Origin: Agromyces laixinhei
Lineage (GTDB): Bacteria > Actinomycetota > Actinomycetes > Actinomycetales > Microbacteriaceae
Direction: 5' to 3'
Length of the DNA stretch: 64,000 nt
Assembly: GCF_006337065.1 (NCBI RefSeq)
Contig: NZ_CP040872.1
Location: forward strand, 1,984,001-2,048,000
Part shown: positions 11,011 through 25,304 of the stretch, in pieces
How positions within the stretch are numbered: the stretch's first letter is position 1
How the letters are laid out: each line of letters opens with the position of its first letter
Position numbers and translations under genes: made by a program
Notes under the pieces: model-generated
What the model saw: only the letters and a program-made list of their open reading frames with translations
The model's database searches: none
Told to the model about the DNA's origin: nothing

Positions 11011-12219
11011 ATGGCGCTCAGAGCGCAGACCGGTCCGTACTTCGGCGACTTCGGCGGGCGCTTCGTGCCCGAGTCCCTCATCGCCGCTCTCGACGAGCTC
11101 GGCGAGGCCTACGATCTCGCCAAGCTCGATCCGGCGTTCGGCGCCGAACTGGCCGAACTCGGCCGCAGCTACACCGGGCGTCCGTCGATCATCACCGAGG
11201 TGCCTCGCTTCGCCGCGCATGCCGGCGGAGCCCGCGTCATCCTGAAGCGCGAAGACCTGAACCACACCGGGTCGCACAAGATCAACAACGTGCTCGGTCA
11301 GGCACTGCTCACGAAGCGCATCGGCAAGACACGCGTGATCGCAGAGACCGGCGCCGGCCAGCACGGTGTTGCCACGGCGACGGCCGCTGCGCTCTTCGGC
11401 CTCGACTGCGTCATCTACATGGGCGAGGTCGACACCGAGCGGCAAGCCCTCAACGTCGCGCGCATGCGCCTGCTCGGTGCCGAGGTCATCGCGGTCACTG
11501 CGGGATCGCGCACCCTGAAAGACGCGATCAACGAGGCGATGCGCGACTGGGTCACGAATGTCGAGAGCACCAACTACATCTTCGGCACGGTCGCGGGGCC
11601 GCACCCGTTCCCCGAGATGGTGCGGGACTTCCAGAAGATCATCGGAGAAGAGGCTCGCCGGCAGGTCATCGAGCTCACCGGCGCGCTGCCGACGGCGGTC
11701 GCCGCCTGCGTCGGCGGCGGATCGAACGCGATCGGCATCTTCCACGCCTTCCTCGACGACGAGGGCGTAGGGCTCTACGGGTTCGAGGCCGGAGGGGAGG
11801 GCGTCGAGACCGAACGGCACGCGGCCACCATCACCAAGGGGCGACCCGGAGTGCTCCACGGCGCGCGCAGCTACCTCCTGCAGGACGATGACGGTCAGAC
11901 CATCGAGTCCCACTCGATCTCGGCCGGACTCGACTATCCGGGTGTCGGCCCCGAACATTCGTGGCTCTCGGCGATCGGCCGCGCGAACTACCGCCCGGTG
12001 AGCGATGACGCCGCGATGCAGGCACTGCGCCTGCTCACCCGCACCGAGGGCATCATCCCCGCGATCGAGTCGGCGCACGCTCTCGCGGGCGCGCTCGAAC
12101 TCGGCCGTGAACTCGGATCGGAGGCGACGATCCTGGTGAACCTGTCGGGCCGCGGTGACAAGGACATGGACACGGCTGCACGCTACTTCGAGCTCTACGA
12201 CCAGGAGAACGCCGAATGA
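11011..12219 (+). CDS. trpB: Tryptophan synthase beta chain
   Basis: TrpB condenses indole with serine to tryptophan using pyridoxal phosphate. The 402-residue protein has the PLP lysine Lys90 in HTGSHKINN, the [17 protein letters not shown] loop and the phosphate-binding GGGSNAIG. The ATG follows the trpC stop by one base; upstream in-frame starts lie inside trpC. The stop overlaps trpA by four bases (ATGA), as expected for subunits of one complex. Confidence 0.97.
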   Translation: MALRAQTGPYFGDFGGRFVPESLIAALDELGEAYDLAKLDPAFGAELAELGRSYTGRPSIITEVPRFAAHAGGARVILKREDLNHTGSHKINNVLGQALLTKRIGKTRVIAETGAGQHGVATATAAALFGLDCVIYMGEVDTERQALNVARMRLLGAEVIAVTAGSRTLKDAINEAMRDWVTNVESTNYIFGTVAGPHPFPEMVRDFQKIIGEEARRQVIELTGALPTAVAACVGGGSNAIGIFHAFLDDEGVGLYGFEAGGEGVETERHAATITKGRPGVLHGARSYLLQDDDGQTIESHSISAGLDYPGVGPEHSWLSAIGRANYRPVSDDAAMQALRLLTRTEGIIPAIESAHALAGALELGRELGSEATILVNLSGRGDKDMDTAARYFELYDQENAE

Positions 12220-13001
12220 ACACGGTCGGTCCCGTCATCCGCCGTCGGAACGACGAGGCAGGCGGCGCCCTCATCGGGTACCTGCCTGTCGGCTTCCCCA
12301 CGTTCGACGAGAGCGTCGAGGCGGCCGTGACCATCGTCGAACGCGGTGTCGACATCATCGAGCTCGGCCTGCCCTACTCCGATCCGGTGATGGACGGCCC
12401 CGTCATCCAGGCAGCGACGCAGCAGGCCCTCGCGAACGGCTTCCGCCTCGCCGACGGCTTCGAGGCGGTGCGGCGCATCACCGAGCGAGTGGATGCCCCG
12501 GTGCTGATCATGACCTACTGGAACCCCGTCGTGCAGTACGGCATCGATCGCTTCGCCGACGACCTCGCAGCTGCCGGGGGAGCGGGCCTCATCACGCCCG
12601 ACCTCATTCCCGACGAGGCGGCCGGATGGATCGCGGCATCCGAACGCACCGGTCTCGACCGGGTGTTCCTCGCGGCGCCGACGTCGAGCGACGCGCGCAT
12701 CCGGCAGGCCGTCGAGGCCAGCCGCGGCTTCGTCTACGCGGTCTCGACCATGGGCATCACCGGCGCCCGCAGCGACGTCGATCGGGCGGCCCGGAGGCTC
12801 GTCGAGCGACTGACGCACGCCAACGCTCCGGCGAGCTGCGTCGGCGTCGGCATCTCCACGGCCGCCCAGGTCGCCGAGGTGCTCGAGTACGCCGAGGGCG
12901 CGATCGTCGGATCGGCCCTCGTGAACGCCCTCGCCACGGGCGGAGTCGCCGCCGTCGGCGAGCTCGCTGTGGAACTCGCGCGCGGCACACGCTCGGAGTG
13001 A
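12216..13001 (+). CDS. trpA: Tryptophan synthase alpha chain
   Basis: TrpA cleaves indole-3-glycerol phosphate and channels indole to TrpB. The 261-residue TIM barrel retains both catalytic acids at the same numbers as the E. coli enzyme: Glu49 in ELGLPYSDP and Asp60 in VMDGP. The tail [10 protein letters not shown] and [11 protein letters not shown] provides the phosphate site. It ends the trp run; a short spacer with TACGCT at 13004-13009 precedes lgt. Confidence 0.97.
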   Translation: MNTVGPVIRRRNDEAGGALIGYLPVGFPTFDESVEAAVTIVERGVDIIELGLPYSDPVMDGPVIQAATQQALANGFRLADGFEAVRRITERVDAPVLIMTYWNPVVQYGIDRFADDLAAAGGAGLITPDLIPDEAAGWIAASERTGLDRVFLAAPTSSDARIRQAVEASRGFVYAVSTMGITGARSDVDRAARRLVERLTHANAPASCVGVGISTAAQVAEVLEYAEGAIVGSALVNALATGGVAAVGELAVELARGTRSE

Positions 13002-13058
13002 AGTACGCTCATTGAGGCCGTCAGCGGCCGACGCAACTGAGGAAAGGCAACAGCCGGC

Positions 13059-14063
13059 GTGATCGCACCGTTCAGCATCCCGAGCCCAGACCCCGCTTGG
13101 CGTACCCTCGAGATCCCACTTCCGTGGGGCGCGCTTGCGATCCAGACGTACGCGCTCTGCATCCTCGTCGGCATCATCCTCGCCGTCATCATCACCTCGC
13201 GCCGCCTGACCAAGCGTGGCGCAGAGCCTGGCATCGTGCTCGACATCGCCCTGTGGGCCGTGCCGCTCGGCATCATCGGCGCGCGGTTCTACCACGTCTT
13301 CACGCACCCCGACGACTACTTCTTCGAGGGAGCGAACATCTGGAACCCGTTCGAGCCCGGTGCCATCTGGAACATCTGGGAGGGCGGCAACGCGATCTAC
13401 GGCGCGCTCCTCGGCGGCGCCATCGGTGTGATCATCGGATGCCGTTTCACCGGCATCCGGTTCTGGTCGTTCGCCGACGCGCTCGCCCCCGGCCTCCTCG
13501 TCGCCCAGGCGGTCGGGCGACTCGGCAACTGGTTCAACCACGAACTGTTCGGTTCGCCCACCGACCTGCCGTGGGGCCTCGAGATCTCCTCCGACAACCC
13601 GGCCTTCCCGGCGGGCCTTGCCGACGGCACGCTCTTCCACCCCACATTCCTCTACGAGCTCATCTGGAACCTCGCGGGCGCCGCAGCCATCATCCTGCTC
13701 GAACGCCGGTTCAACCTGCGCTGGGGCAAGGCGTTCGGCGTCTATCTCATCTGGTACGGCGCGGGTCGTGCGTTGTTCGAATCGATCCGCCTCGATCCGA
13801 GCGAGATGTTCCTCGGCATCCGGGTGAACGTGTGGGCGTCGTTCGCGGCCGTCGTCGTCGGCATCGTACTGATACTCGTTCAGCGCCGCCGGCACACCGG
13901 CGACGAGCGGAGCCCGTACGTCGCGGGCCGTGAATGGGCGGGGCCCGATGCTGAGGTAGACTCCGATGACATCGACTCCGACGCACTCGACGAGGAAGTC
14001 GAGAGCGAGAGCTCAACCGGCGAGACGGCGGCCACAAGCCCACACCGATCCACCACCGCGTAG
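13059..14063 (+). CDS. lgt: Prolipoprotein diacylglyceryl transferase
   Basis: Lgt moves diacylglycerol from phosphatidylglycerol to the lipobox cysteine of prolipoproteins at the membrane. The 334-residue protein has about seven membrane helices and the Lgt signature RLGNWFNHELFG starting near residue 154, with a GGNAIYGALLGG loop before it. The start is GTG at 13059 with GAGGAAAG upstream. The last 60 or so residues form an acidic, low-complexity cytoplasmic tail (many Asp, Glu, Ser) not needed in the core enzyme. The 99-base gap to gltB holds no gene I can see. Confidence 0.96.
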   Translation: MIAPFSIPSPDPAWRTLEIPLPWGALAIQTYALCILVGIILAVIITSRRLTKRGAEPGIVLDIALWAVPLGIIGARFYHVFTHPDDYFFEGANIWNPFEPGAIWNIWEGGNAIYGALLGGAIGVIIGCRFTGIRFWSFADALAPGLLVAQAVGRLGNWFNHELFGSPTDLPWGLEISSDNPAFPAGLADGTLFHPTFLYELIWNLAGAAAIILLERRFNLRWGKAFGVYLIWYGAGRALFESIRLDPSEMFLGIRVNVWASFAAVVVGIVLILVQRRRHTGDERSPYVAGREWAGPDAEVDSDDIDSDALDEEVESESSTGETAATSPHRSTTA

Positions 14064-14162
14064 GACGCCCCACCACCCCCTGTTCACCGAAGCGACGCCG
14101 CACACCGTGTCGTGACATCCCCTTGATGGGCCGACGACGTCCCTCTCTGCACACTGAGTTTG

Positions 14163-18747
<4,585 letters not shown>

Positions 18748-18755
<8 letters not shown>

Positions 18756-20205
18756 CCCGAAGGGCTTCCTGAAGGTTACCGAGCGGGAGCTGCCCAAGCG
18801 GCGGCCCGTTCCCGTGCGAATCATGGACTTCAAGGAGGTCTACGAGCAGGGCGACCCCGCACAGCTCCGCCGTCAGGCAGGTCGCTGCATGGACTGCGGC
18901 GTTCCGTTCTGCCATCAGGGTTGCCCGCTCGGCAACCTGATCCCCGAATGGAACGATCTCATGTTCCGCGGTGAGGGGCGCGCGGCGGCCGAACGCCTCC
19001 ACGCCACGAACAACTTCCCCGAGTTCACCGGGCGTCTCTGCCCCGCACCGTGCGAATCCTCGTGCGTGCTCGGCATCAACCAGCCCGCCGTCACGATCAA
19101 GCAGGTCGAGGTCTCGATCATCGACGACGCCTTCGGCAACGGCTGGGTCCAGCCCCAGCCGCCCGGCCGGCTGACCGGCAAGACCGTCGCGGTCGTCGGC
19201 TCCGGCCCTGCCGGGCTCGCCGCTGCCCAGCAACTGACGCGCGCCGGTCACACGGTCGCGGTCTTCGAACGCGACGACCGCATCGGCGGCCTGCTCCGCT
19301 ACGGCATCCCCGATTTCAAGATGGAGAAGAAGCACCTCGACCAGCGGCTCGCGCAGATGACGGCTGAGGGCACCCGGTTCCGCGCCGGCGTCGATATCGG
19401 TGTCGACATCACCTGGGCGCAGCTGCGTGAGCGTTACGACGCGGTCGTGGTGGCCACCGGGGCGGTCGTCCCTCGAGATCTGCCGGTGCCCGGCCGCGAG
19501 CTTCCGGGCGTGCACTTCGCCATGGAGTACCTGGTGCAGTCGAACCGCCACCTGGCCGGCGACCAGGTCGTCGACCAGATCACGGCCGAGGGCAAGCACG
19601 TCGTCGTCCTCGGCGGCGGTGACACCGGTGCCGACTGCATCGGTACCGCCCACCGACAGGGCGCACTGTCGGTCACGAACCTCGCGATCGGCAAGGAGCC
19701 GAGCGCGAACCGGCCGGAGCACCAGCCGTGGCCGATGCACCCGACGGTGTTCGAGGTGCAGAGCGCGCACGAAGAGGGCGGCAACCGCCAGTTCCTCGCC
19801 TCGACGGTCGAGTTCCTCGCGAACGACGCCGGTGAGTTGCGCGCCATCCGGGTCGCCGAGACCGAATACCTCGACGGCCGACGCGTGCCGAGAGCCGGCA
19901 CCGAGCGGGAGATCCCCGCCGACCTCGTGCTGCTCGCGCTCGGATTCACCGGGCCCGAGACGGTCGCGTTCGATGAGCAGCTCCCGCTGCCCGTCACCGA
20001 TCGCGGCAACCTCGCGCGCGAGTCCGATTATGCGACCGCCCAGCCGGGTGTCTTCGTCGCCGGCGATGCCGGCCGGGGGCAATCGCTCATCGTCTGGGCG
20101 ATCGCTGAAGGTCGTGCTGCGGCATCCGCAGTCGACCGCTACCTTGAAGGCGAGACCCTGCTGCCGTCGCCGATCGCCTCGACGGCGCGCGCCTTCTCCA
20201 TCTGA
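18748..20205 (+). CDS. gltD: Glutamate synthase, small (NADPH) subunit
   Basis: GltD takes electrons from NADPH through FAD and two 4Fe-4S clusters to GltB. The 485-residue protein has N-terminal cysteines in [16 protein letters not shown] (from Cys47) and CPAPCESSC, an FAD site [17 protein letters not shown], and the NADPH site [18 protein letters not shown]-terminal [19 protein letters not shown] closes the FAD fold. A strong GGAGGTGA ribosome site lies inside the end of gltB. Confidence 0.97.
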
Positions 20206-20243
20206 CCATGGCGCGCCGCGTGGCGCGCTTCGACCGAAACCCG

Positions 20244-20255
20244 GCGCAATTGCGC
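20244..20255. repeat. Perfect 12-base palindrome between gltD and pyk
   Basis: GCGCAATTGCGC sits 21 bases before the pyk ATG. It could be a regulator operator or a small hairpin at the head of pyk. There is no other evidence. Confidence 0.3.
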
Positions 20256-20275
20256 GGAACATGGAGCACACAACA

Positions 20276-21691
20276 ATGAGACGAGCGAAGATCGTCGCCA
20301 CCCTCGGGCCGGCGACATCGAGCTATGAGCAGATCCGGGCGATCATCGATGCGGGCGTCGACGTCGCACGGATGAACCTCAGCCACGGTACCTACGACGT
20401 GCACGAGGGCGTCTACCAGAACGTACGGAAGGCCGCGAACGACAGCGGCAAGGCGGTCGCCGTGCTGGTCGACCTGCAGGGCCCGAAGATCCGGCTCGGC
20501 AAGTTCGCCGATGGCCCACATGAGCTCGCCGAGGGCGATATCTTCAAGATCACGACCGAAGACGTCGTCGGCACCAAGGAGCTGGTCGGCACGACGTTCA
20601 AGGGCCTGCCCCACGACGTCAAGCCCGGCGACTTCCTGCTGATCGACGACGGCAAGGTGCGCGTCGAGGTCGTCGAGACCGACGGCGTGGTCGTCACCAC
20701 CCGGGTCGTCGTGGCCGGTCCGGTATCGAACAACAAGGGCATCAACCTGCCGGGCGTGGCCGTCAACGTGCCGGCACTCTCCGAGAAGGACGAGGCCGAC
20801 CTGCGCTGGGGTCTCGAGCTCGGCGCCGATCTCATCGCGCTCTCCTTCGTGCGCAACGCCGCCGACATCACGCGCGTGCACGAGATCATGGACGAGGCGG
20901 GCCGTCGTGTGCCCGTCGTCGCCAAGATCGAGAAGCCGCAGGCCGTCGACGCACTGGAGGAGATCACCGAAGCGTTCGACGCCATCATGGTCGCCCGCGG
21001 CGACCTCGGCGTCGAACTGCCGCTCGAGGCCGTGCCGATCGTGCAGAAGCGTGCCGTCGAGATCGCCCGTCGTCTCGCCAAGCCCGTCATCGTGGCGACG
21101 CAGATGCTCGAATCCATGATCCACAGTCCGGTGCCGACGCGTGCCGAGACCTCGGATGTCGCCAACGCCGTGCTCGACGGGGCCGATGCCGTGATGCTCT
21201 CCGGCGAGACGAGCGTCGGCGAATATCCGGTGGTCACGGTCGAGACGATGGCACGCATCGTCGAGTCGACCGAGGAGCACGGCCTCGACCGCATCCTGCC
21301 GCTCGGCACGAAGCCGCGCACGCAGGCCGGCGCCATCACGGCCGCCGCAGTCGAGGTCGCCGACTTCGTCGAGGCGAAGTACCTCTGCGTCTTCACGGAG
21401 TCCGGCGAATCAGTGCGCCGCATGACGCGACTTCGCTCGAGCATCCCGATCCTGGCGTTCACGCCCGACCCTGCGATCCGCCGTCGCCTCGCCCTCAACT
21501 GGGGTGTCGAGTCCTTCGTGGTCGCCCGTGTGACCCACACCGACCAGATGGTCGGTCAGGTCGACGAGGTGCTCGCCAAGACCGGCAAGGCAGCGACGGG
21601 CGAGAAGGTCGTCATCATCTCGGGTTCCCCTCCCGGAATCCCCGGCACCACCAACGACGTGCGCGTGCACGTCGTCGGCGACGTGCTGTAG
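20276..21691 (+). CDS. pyk: Pyruvate kinase
   Basis: Pyk converts phosphoenolpyruvate and ADP to pyruvate and ATP. The 471-residue protein contains MNLSHGTY, the active-site lysine region VAKIEKPQAVDALEEI, metal and substrate motif MVARGDLGVELPLE, and SGETSVGEYP, with a C-terminal allosteric domain. ATG 20276 has GGAG about ten bases upstream; an in-frame ATG at 20261 would add five residues and overlap that ribosome site. A hairpin follows the stop. Confidence 0.96.
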   Translation: MRRAKIVATLGPATSSYEQIRAIIDAGVDVARMNLSHGTYDVHEGVYQNVRKAANDSGKAVAVLVDLQGPKIRLGKFADGPHELAEGDIFKITTEDVVGTKELVGTTFKGLPHDVKPGDFLLIDDGKVRVEVVETDGVVVTTRVVVAGPVSNNKGINLPGVAVNVPALSEKDEADLRWGLELGADLIALSFVRNAADITRVHEIMDEAGRRVPVVAKIEKPQAVDALEEITEAFDAIMVARGDLGVELPLEAVPIVQKRAVEIARRLAKPVIVATQMLESMIHSPVPTRAETSDVANAVLDGADAVMLSGETSVGEYPVVTVETMARIVESTEEHGLDRILPLGTKPRTQAGAITAAAVEVADFVEAKYLCVFTESGESVRRMTRLRSSIPILAFTPDPAIRRRLALNWGVESFVVARVTHTDQMVGQVDEVLAKTGKAATGEKVVIISGSPPGIPGTTNDVRVHVVGDVL

Positions 21692-21705
21692 TCGTCCGAA
21701 CGTGA

Positions 21706-21733
21706 GGAGCCGGTCCCGAACGGGGCCGGCTCC
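21706..21733 (+). terminator. Hairpin terminator after pyk
   Basis: Twelve-base-pair stem (GGAGCCGGTCCC with GGGGCCGGCTCC, one G-T pair) and loop GAAC, followed by TTCTGTCTCT. It may also stop the oppositely directed tRNA-Leu transcript. Confidence 0.7.
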
Positions 21734-21760
21734 TTCTGTCTCTCCCGGCTGATTCTGCAG

Positions 21761-21846
21761 TGGTGCCGGTGGTGGGGGTCGAACCCACACGCCCTTTCGG
21801 GCAAAGCATTTTGAGTGCTCCGCGTCTGCCATTCCGCCACACCGGC
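21761..21846 (-). tRNA. tRNA-Leu (anticodon CAA)
   Basis: Read on the minus strand, the 86-base sequence folds as a class II tRNA. A perfect 7-bp acceptor stem GCCGGTG/CACCGGC is followed by the discriminator A and an encoded CCA (21761-21763). The D stem is 3 bp, as in leucine tRNAs. The anticodon stem is GAGCA/TGCTT with loop CTCAAAA, so the anticodon is CAA (reads UUG). A long variable arm GCCC-GAAA-GGGC and a T arm with loop TTCGACC complete it. Confidence 0.95.
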
Positions 21847-21860
21847 CAGAGGCCCAGCTC

Positions 21861-21866
21861 AGAATA
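21861..21866 (-). promoter_or_regulatory. -10 box for tRNA-Leu
   Basis: On the minus strand TATTCT lies 14 bases before the mature tRNA 5' end. It is only three bases from the oppositely directed -10 box of the ANTAR regulator, so the two promoters overlap. Confidence 0.4.
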
Positions 21867-21869
21867 CCG

Positions 21870-21875
21870 TAGGCT
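21870..21875 (+). promoter_or_regulatory. -10 box for leaderless ANTAR regulator gene
   Basis: TAGGCT ends seven bases before the GTG at 21883. No ribosome site with normal spacing is visible before that GTG. Confidence 0.45.
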
Positions 21876-21882
21876 TTCCTCC

Positions 21883-22488
21883 GTGACAGACACCGAACCA
21901 ACTCAGTCGGCACCACGCCGCGTGGTCGTGGCGGAAGATGAGTCGCTCATCCGCCTCGACATCGTCGAGATCCTGCGCGACAACGGCTACGAGGTCGTCG
22001 GCGAGGCCGGTGACGGTGAGACCGCGGTCGCACTCGCCACCGAGCTGCGGCCCGACCTCGTCATCATGGACGTCAAGATGCCCCAGCTCGACGGCATCTC
22101 CGCGGCGGAGCGACTCTCGAAGGGCCACATCGCCCCGGTCGTGCTCCTCACGGCGTTCAGCCAGAAGGAGCTCGTCGAGCGAGCCAGCGAAGCGGGCGCC
22201 CTCGCCTACGTCGTGAAGCCGTTCACGCCCAACGATCTCCTGCCCGCCATCGAGATCGCCCTGGCCCGCTACGCGCAGATCATCGCACTCGAAGCCGAGG
22301 TCGGCGACCTCGTCGAGCGCTTCGAGACCCGCAAGCTCGTCGATCGGGCCAAGGGGCTGCTCAACGAGAAGATGGGACTCTCCGAGCCTGACGCGTTCCG
22401 ATGGATCCAGAAGGCCTCGATGGACCGCCGCCTGACGATGAAAGACGTCTCGCAGGCGATCATCGAGCAGCTCGCGGCCAAGAAGTAG
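21883..22488 (+). CDS. pdtaR: Response regulator with ANTAR RNA-binding domain (PdtaR-like)
   Basis: A 201-residue two-domain regulator. Residues 13-130 are a receiver domain with VVVAEDESLIRLD acidic pocket, phospho-acceptor Asp63 in LVIMDVKMPQLDG and the conserved lysine in YVVKPF. Residues 137-198 form an ANTAR domain (RKLVDRAKGLLNEKMGLSE, then AFRWIQKASMDRRLTMKD), which binds paired-hexaloop RNA and controls termination in this family. It closely resembles mycobacterial PdtaR, which is phosphorylated by PdtaS; no kinase gene is nearby. The start is GTG, probably leaderless. A strong hairpin follows the stop. Confidence 0.92.
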   Translation: MTDTEPTQSAPRRVVVAEDESLIRLDIVEILRDNGYEVVGEAGDGETAVALATELRPDLVIMDVKMPQLDGISAAERLSKGHIAPVVLLTAFSQKELVERASEAGALAYVVKPFTPNDLLPAIEIALARYAQIIALEAEVGDLVERFETRKLVDRAKGLLNEKMGLSEPDAFRWIQKASMDRRLTMKDVSQAIIEQLAAKK

Positions 22489-22505
22489 CACCGCCGATCT
22501 CAGAC

Positions 22506-22545
22506 AGCGGATGCCGCGGCGACAGGTGTCGCCGCGGCATCCGCT
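22506..22545 (+). terminator. Strong 18-bp hairpin after the ANTAR regulator
   Basis: A perfect 18-bp inverted repeat, AGCGGATGCCGCGGCGAC and its complement, with a four-base loop, then GTTCTC. The stem carries an inverted pair of CGGATGCC, the over-represented octamer of this window. Confidence 0.75.
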
Positions 22546-22595
22546 GTTCTCATGTCCGGGCGCATCGACGCGTCGGCGGTGTCGGCGGGCGCTTG

Positions 22596-22601
22596 TAGTC
22601 T
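22596..22601 (+). promoter_or_regulatory. -10 box for leaderless polA
   Basis: TAGTCT ends six bases before the polA GTG, with no ribosome site between them. Confidence 0.45.
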
Positions 22602-22607
22602 TATCTG

Positions 22608-25304
22608 GTGTCGGACGCAGATAAGCCCACCCTCCTCGTCGTCGACGGCCATTCGCTGGCCTTCCGAGCCTTCTACGCCCTCCCGGTCGACAGTTTCACC
22701 ACCCGCGACGGGCAGCACACGAACGCCATCCACGGGTTCCTGTCGATGCTGCTCCTGCTGCTGGCGAACGAGAAGCCCACGCATCTCGCCGTCGCCTTCG
22801 ACATCTCGCGCGCCTCGTTCCGCACGCGCGAGTACCCCGAGTACAAGGGCACGCGCGGCGAGACGCCGGCCGAGTTCAAGGGGCAGGTGCCGCTCCTGCA
22901 AGACGCACTGAAGGCGATGGGGGTGCGCACGCTCGAGAAGGAAGACTTCGAGGCCGACGACATCCTCGCGACGCTCGCGGCCCGTGGCCGCGCCGAGGGG
23001 TATCGTGTGCTCTTGGTCTCGGGCGACCGAGACACGATCCAGCTCGTCAACGACGACGTCACGCTGCTCTACCCGAACACGCAGGGCGTCTCGCAGCTGA
23101 AACGCTACGACACCGACGCGGTCGTGGAGCGATACGGCATCCGGCCCGAGCAGTACCCCGATGTCGCGGCGCTCGTGGGCGAGACGAGCGACAACCTCAT
23201 CGGCATCACGAAGGTCGGCGAGAAGACCGCCGTCAAGTGGCTCGGCCTGTACGGTTCCCTCGACGGCATCCTCGAGCACGCCGACGAGATCAAGGGCGTC
23301 GTCGGGCAGAACCTGCGCGACGAGAAGGAGAACGCGATCCGCAATCGCCGGCTCAACCGTCTGGTCGACGACGTCGAACTCGAACTCGAGATCGACGAGC
23401 TCGAGGCGAAGCCGATCGACATCGACGAGGTGGCTCCGCTGTTCGAGCGGCTCGAGTTCCGCACACTGTTCGAGCGCATGAAGAAGCTCGCGGCGGGCAA
23501 TGGCAACGGCAACGGCGCGGCCGTGACATCGGCTCCTGCCGCAGTGCCCGCACAGGATGCGCCCGCGGCTCCCTCCGCCCCGAGCCCGCGCCGGCTCCTC
23601 GATGAAGAGCTCGCCGCATGGATCGAACGGGCCGTCGCTGCCGAACCCGCCGGTCTCGGCCTCAGCCTCGAGGTGATCGATGGCGCGGTGGTCGGCGCCG
23701 GCATCGCGACCGCCGCAGAATCCGTGCATCTCACGTGGCAGGCAGGGCGCAGCGACTATGCCCCGTTCGAAGCTTGGCTCGCGAGCGATTCCCCGAAGAT
23801 CATGACCGACGCGAAACCGCAGCTGAAGGCGCTCATGCGCTCTGGTCTCGCGTTCGACGGGCTCGTGGTCGACACACTCGTCGCCGGATGGCTCGTGCGG
23901 CCGATCCTCGCCGAGAAGACCCTCGCCGACCTCGTCGCACGCTACCTCGGCGAGACCGTGCCACAGGCCGACCCGGCGCAGCTCGTGCCGGAAGAGGGCA
24001 CCGATGCCGGCGCCCCCGAGTACGCGTGGTACTCCGTGCGGGTCGCCCCCGTCGTGCTCAGGGCGCTGCCCGAGAGTTCGCGGCAGCTGCTGGCCGACAT
24101 CGAGATGCCGCTCATCGCCGTGCTCGCGGCGATGGAGGTGCGCGGCGTCACTGTCGATCACGCCGAGCTCTCCGCGCTCTCCGCCGAGCTCGGTGCGCGT
24201 GCCGCCGGCCTGGCCGAGGCTGCGTTCGCCGAGATCGGGCGCGAGGTCAACCTCGGTTCGCCCAAGCAGCTGCAGGAAGTGCTCTTCGAACAGCTCGGCA
24301 TGCCGAAGACGCGTGCGACGAAGACCGGGTACACGACCGACGCGAGTGCGTTGGCCGACCTGCAGGAGTCGAACCCGCACCCGTTCCTCGGATATCTGCT
24401 CGAGCACCGCGATGCCACGAAGCTGCGCCAGATCGTCGAGTCGCTCGACAAGTCGATCGCGGCCGACGGGCGCATCCGCACGAGTTACGGGCAGATCGGC
24501 GCGGCGACCGGCCGCATGTCGTCGAACGACCCGAACCTGCAGAACATCCCGATCCGCACCGAAGACGGCCGGCGCATCCGCAAGGCCTTCCGGCACGGGC
24601 CCGAGTACACCGAACTGCTCACCGCCGACTATTCGCAGATCGAGATGCGCATCATGGCGCACCTCTCGGGTGACCCCGGTCTCATCGAGGCGTTCAACGC
24701 CGGTGAAGACCTGCACCGCTTCGTCGGTGCACGCGTGTTCGGGGTCGACCCCGGCGACGTCACGCCGGTGATGCGCACGAAGGTGAAGGCGATGTCGTAC
24801 GGGCTCGCCTACGGTCTCAGCGCCTTCGGGCTCTCCAAGCAGCTCCGCATCGATCGCGCCGAGGCGACGCAGCTCATGAAGGAGTACTTCGAACGGTTCG
24901 GCGCGGTGCGCGACTACCTTCGCATGGTCGTCGAGCAAGCGAAGATCGACGGCTACACCGAGACCATCTTCGGTCGTCGGCGTCCCTTCCCCGACCTCAA
25001 CAGCCCGAACCGGGTGCTTCGTGAGAACGCCGAGCGTGCCGCACTGAACTCACCGATCCAGGGTTCGGCCGCCGACATCATCAAGATCGCGATGTCACGG
25101 GTCGAGACCGATCTCGCGGCCCAGGGCATGGCCAGCCGCATGCTGCTCACGGTGCACGACGAGCTCATCTTCGAGGTCGCCGCGGGGGAGTCCGAGACCC
25201 TCGAATCCCTTGTGCGCGACCGCATGGCGCACGCCGCCGATCTGCTCGTACCGCTCGACGTTCAGATCGGTCGCGGAGCCAATTGGGAGGACGCAGCTCA
25301 CTGA
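22608..25304 (+). CDS. polA: DNA polymerase I (no proofreading residues)
   Basis: PolA fills gaps and removes RNA primers in replication and excision repair. The 898-residue protein has a 5'-nuclease domain (1 to about 290: LLVVDGHSLAFRAFYA, EADDILATL, GETSDNLIG), an Ala/Pro-rich linker with a GNGNGNG run near 302, an exonuclease-like domain (about 315-480) and a polymerase domain (510-898). Motif A is TADYSQIEMRIM near 672, motif B is KVKAMSYGLAYG with Tyr731 at the E. coli Phe762 position, and motif C is LLTVHDELIFEV. The DxE and other acidic residues of a working 3'-5' exonuclease are absent, as usual in actinobacteria. GTG start, probably leaderless. Confidence 0.97.
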   Translation: MSDADKPTLLVVDGHSLAFRAFYALPVDSFTTRDGQHTNAIHGFLSMLLLLLANEKPTHLAVAFDISRASFRTREYPEYKGTRGETPAEFKGQVPLLQDALKAMGVRTLEKEDFEADDILATLAARGRAEGYRVLLVSGDRDTIQLVNDDVTLLYPNTQGVSQLKRYDTDAVVERYGIRPEQYPDVAALVGETSDNLIGITKVGEKTAVKWLGLYGSLDGILEHADEIKGVVGQNLRDEKENAIRNRRLNRLVDDVELELEIDELEAKPIDIDEVAPLFERLEFRTLFERMKKLAAGNGNGNGAAVTSAPAAVPAQDAPAAPSAPSPRRLLDEELAAWIERAVAAEPAGLGLSLEVIDGAVVGAGIATAAESVHLTWQAGRSDYAPFEAWLASDSPKIMTDAKPQLKALMRSGLAFDGLVVDTLVAGWLVRPILAEKTLADLVARYLGETVPQADPAQLVPEEGTDAGAPEYAWYSVRVAPVVLRALPESSRQLLADIEMPLIAVLAAMEVRGVTVDHAELSALSAELGARAAGLAEAAFAEIGREVNLGSPKQLQEVLFEQLGMPKTRATKTGYTTDASALADLQESNPHPFLGYLLEHRDATKLRQIVESLDKSIAADGRIRTSYGQIGAATGRMSSNDPNLQNIPIRTEDGRRIRKAFRHGPEYTELLTADYSQIEMRIMAHLSGDPGLIEAFNAGEDLHRFVGARVFGVDPGDVTPVMRTKVKAMSYGLAYGLSAFGLSKQLRIDRAEATQLMKEYFERFGAVRDYLRMVVEQAKIDGYTETIFGRRRPFPDLNSPNRVLRENAERAALNSPIQGSAADIIKIAMSRVETDLAAQGMASRMLLTVHDELIFEVAAGESETLESLVRDRMAHAADLLVPLDVQIGRGANWEDAAH

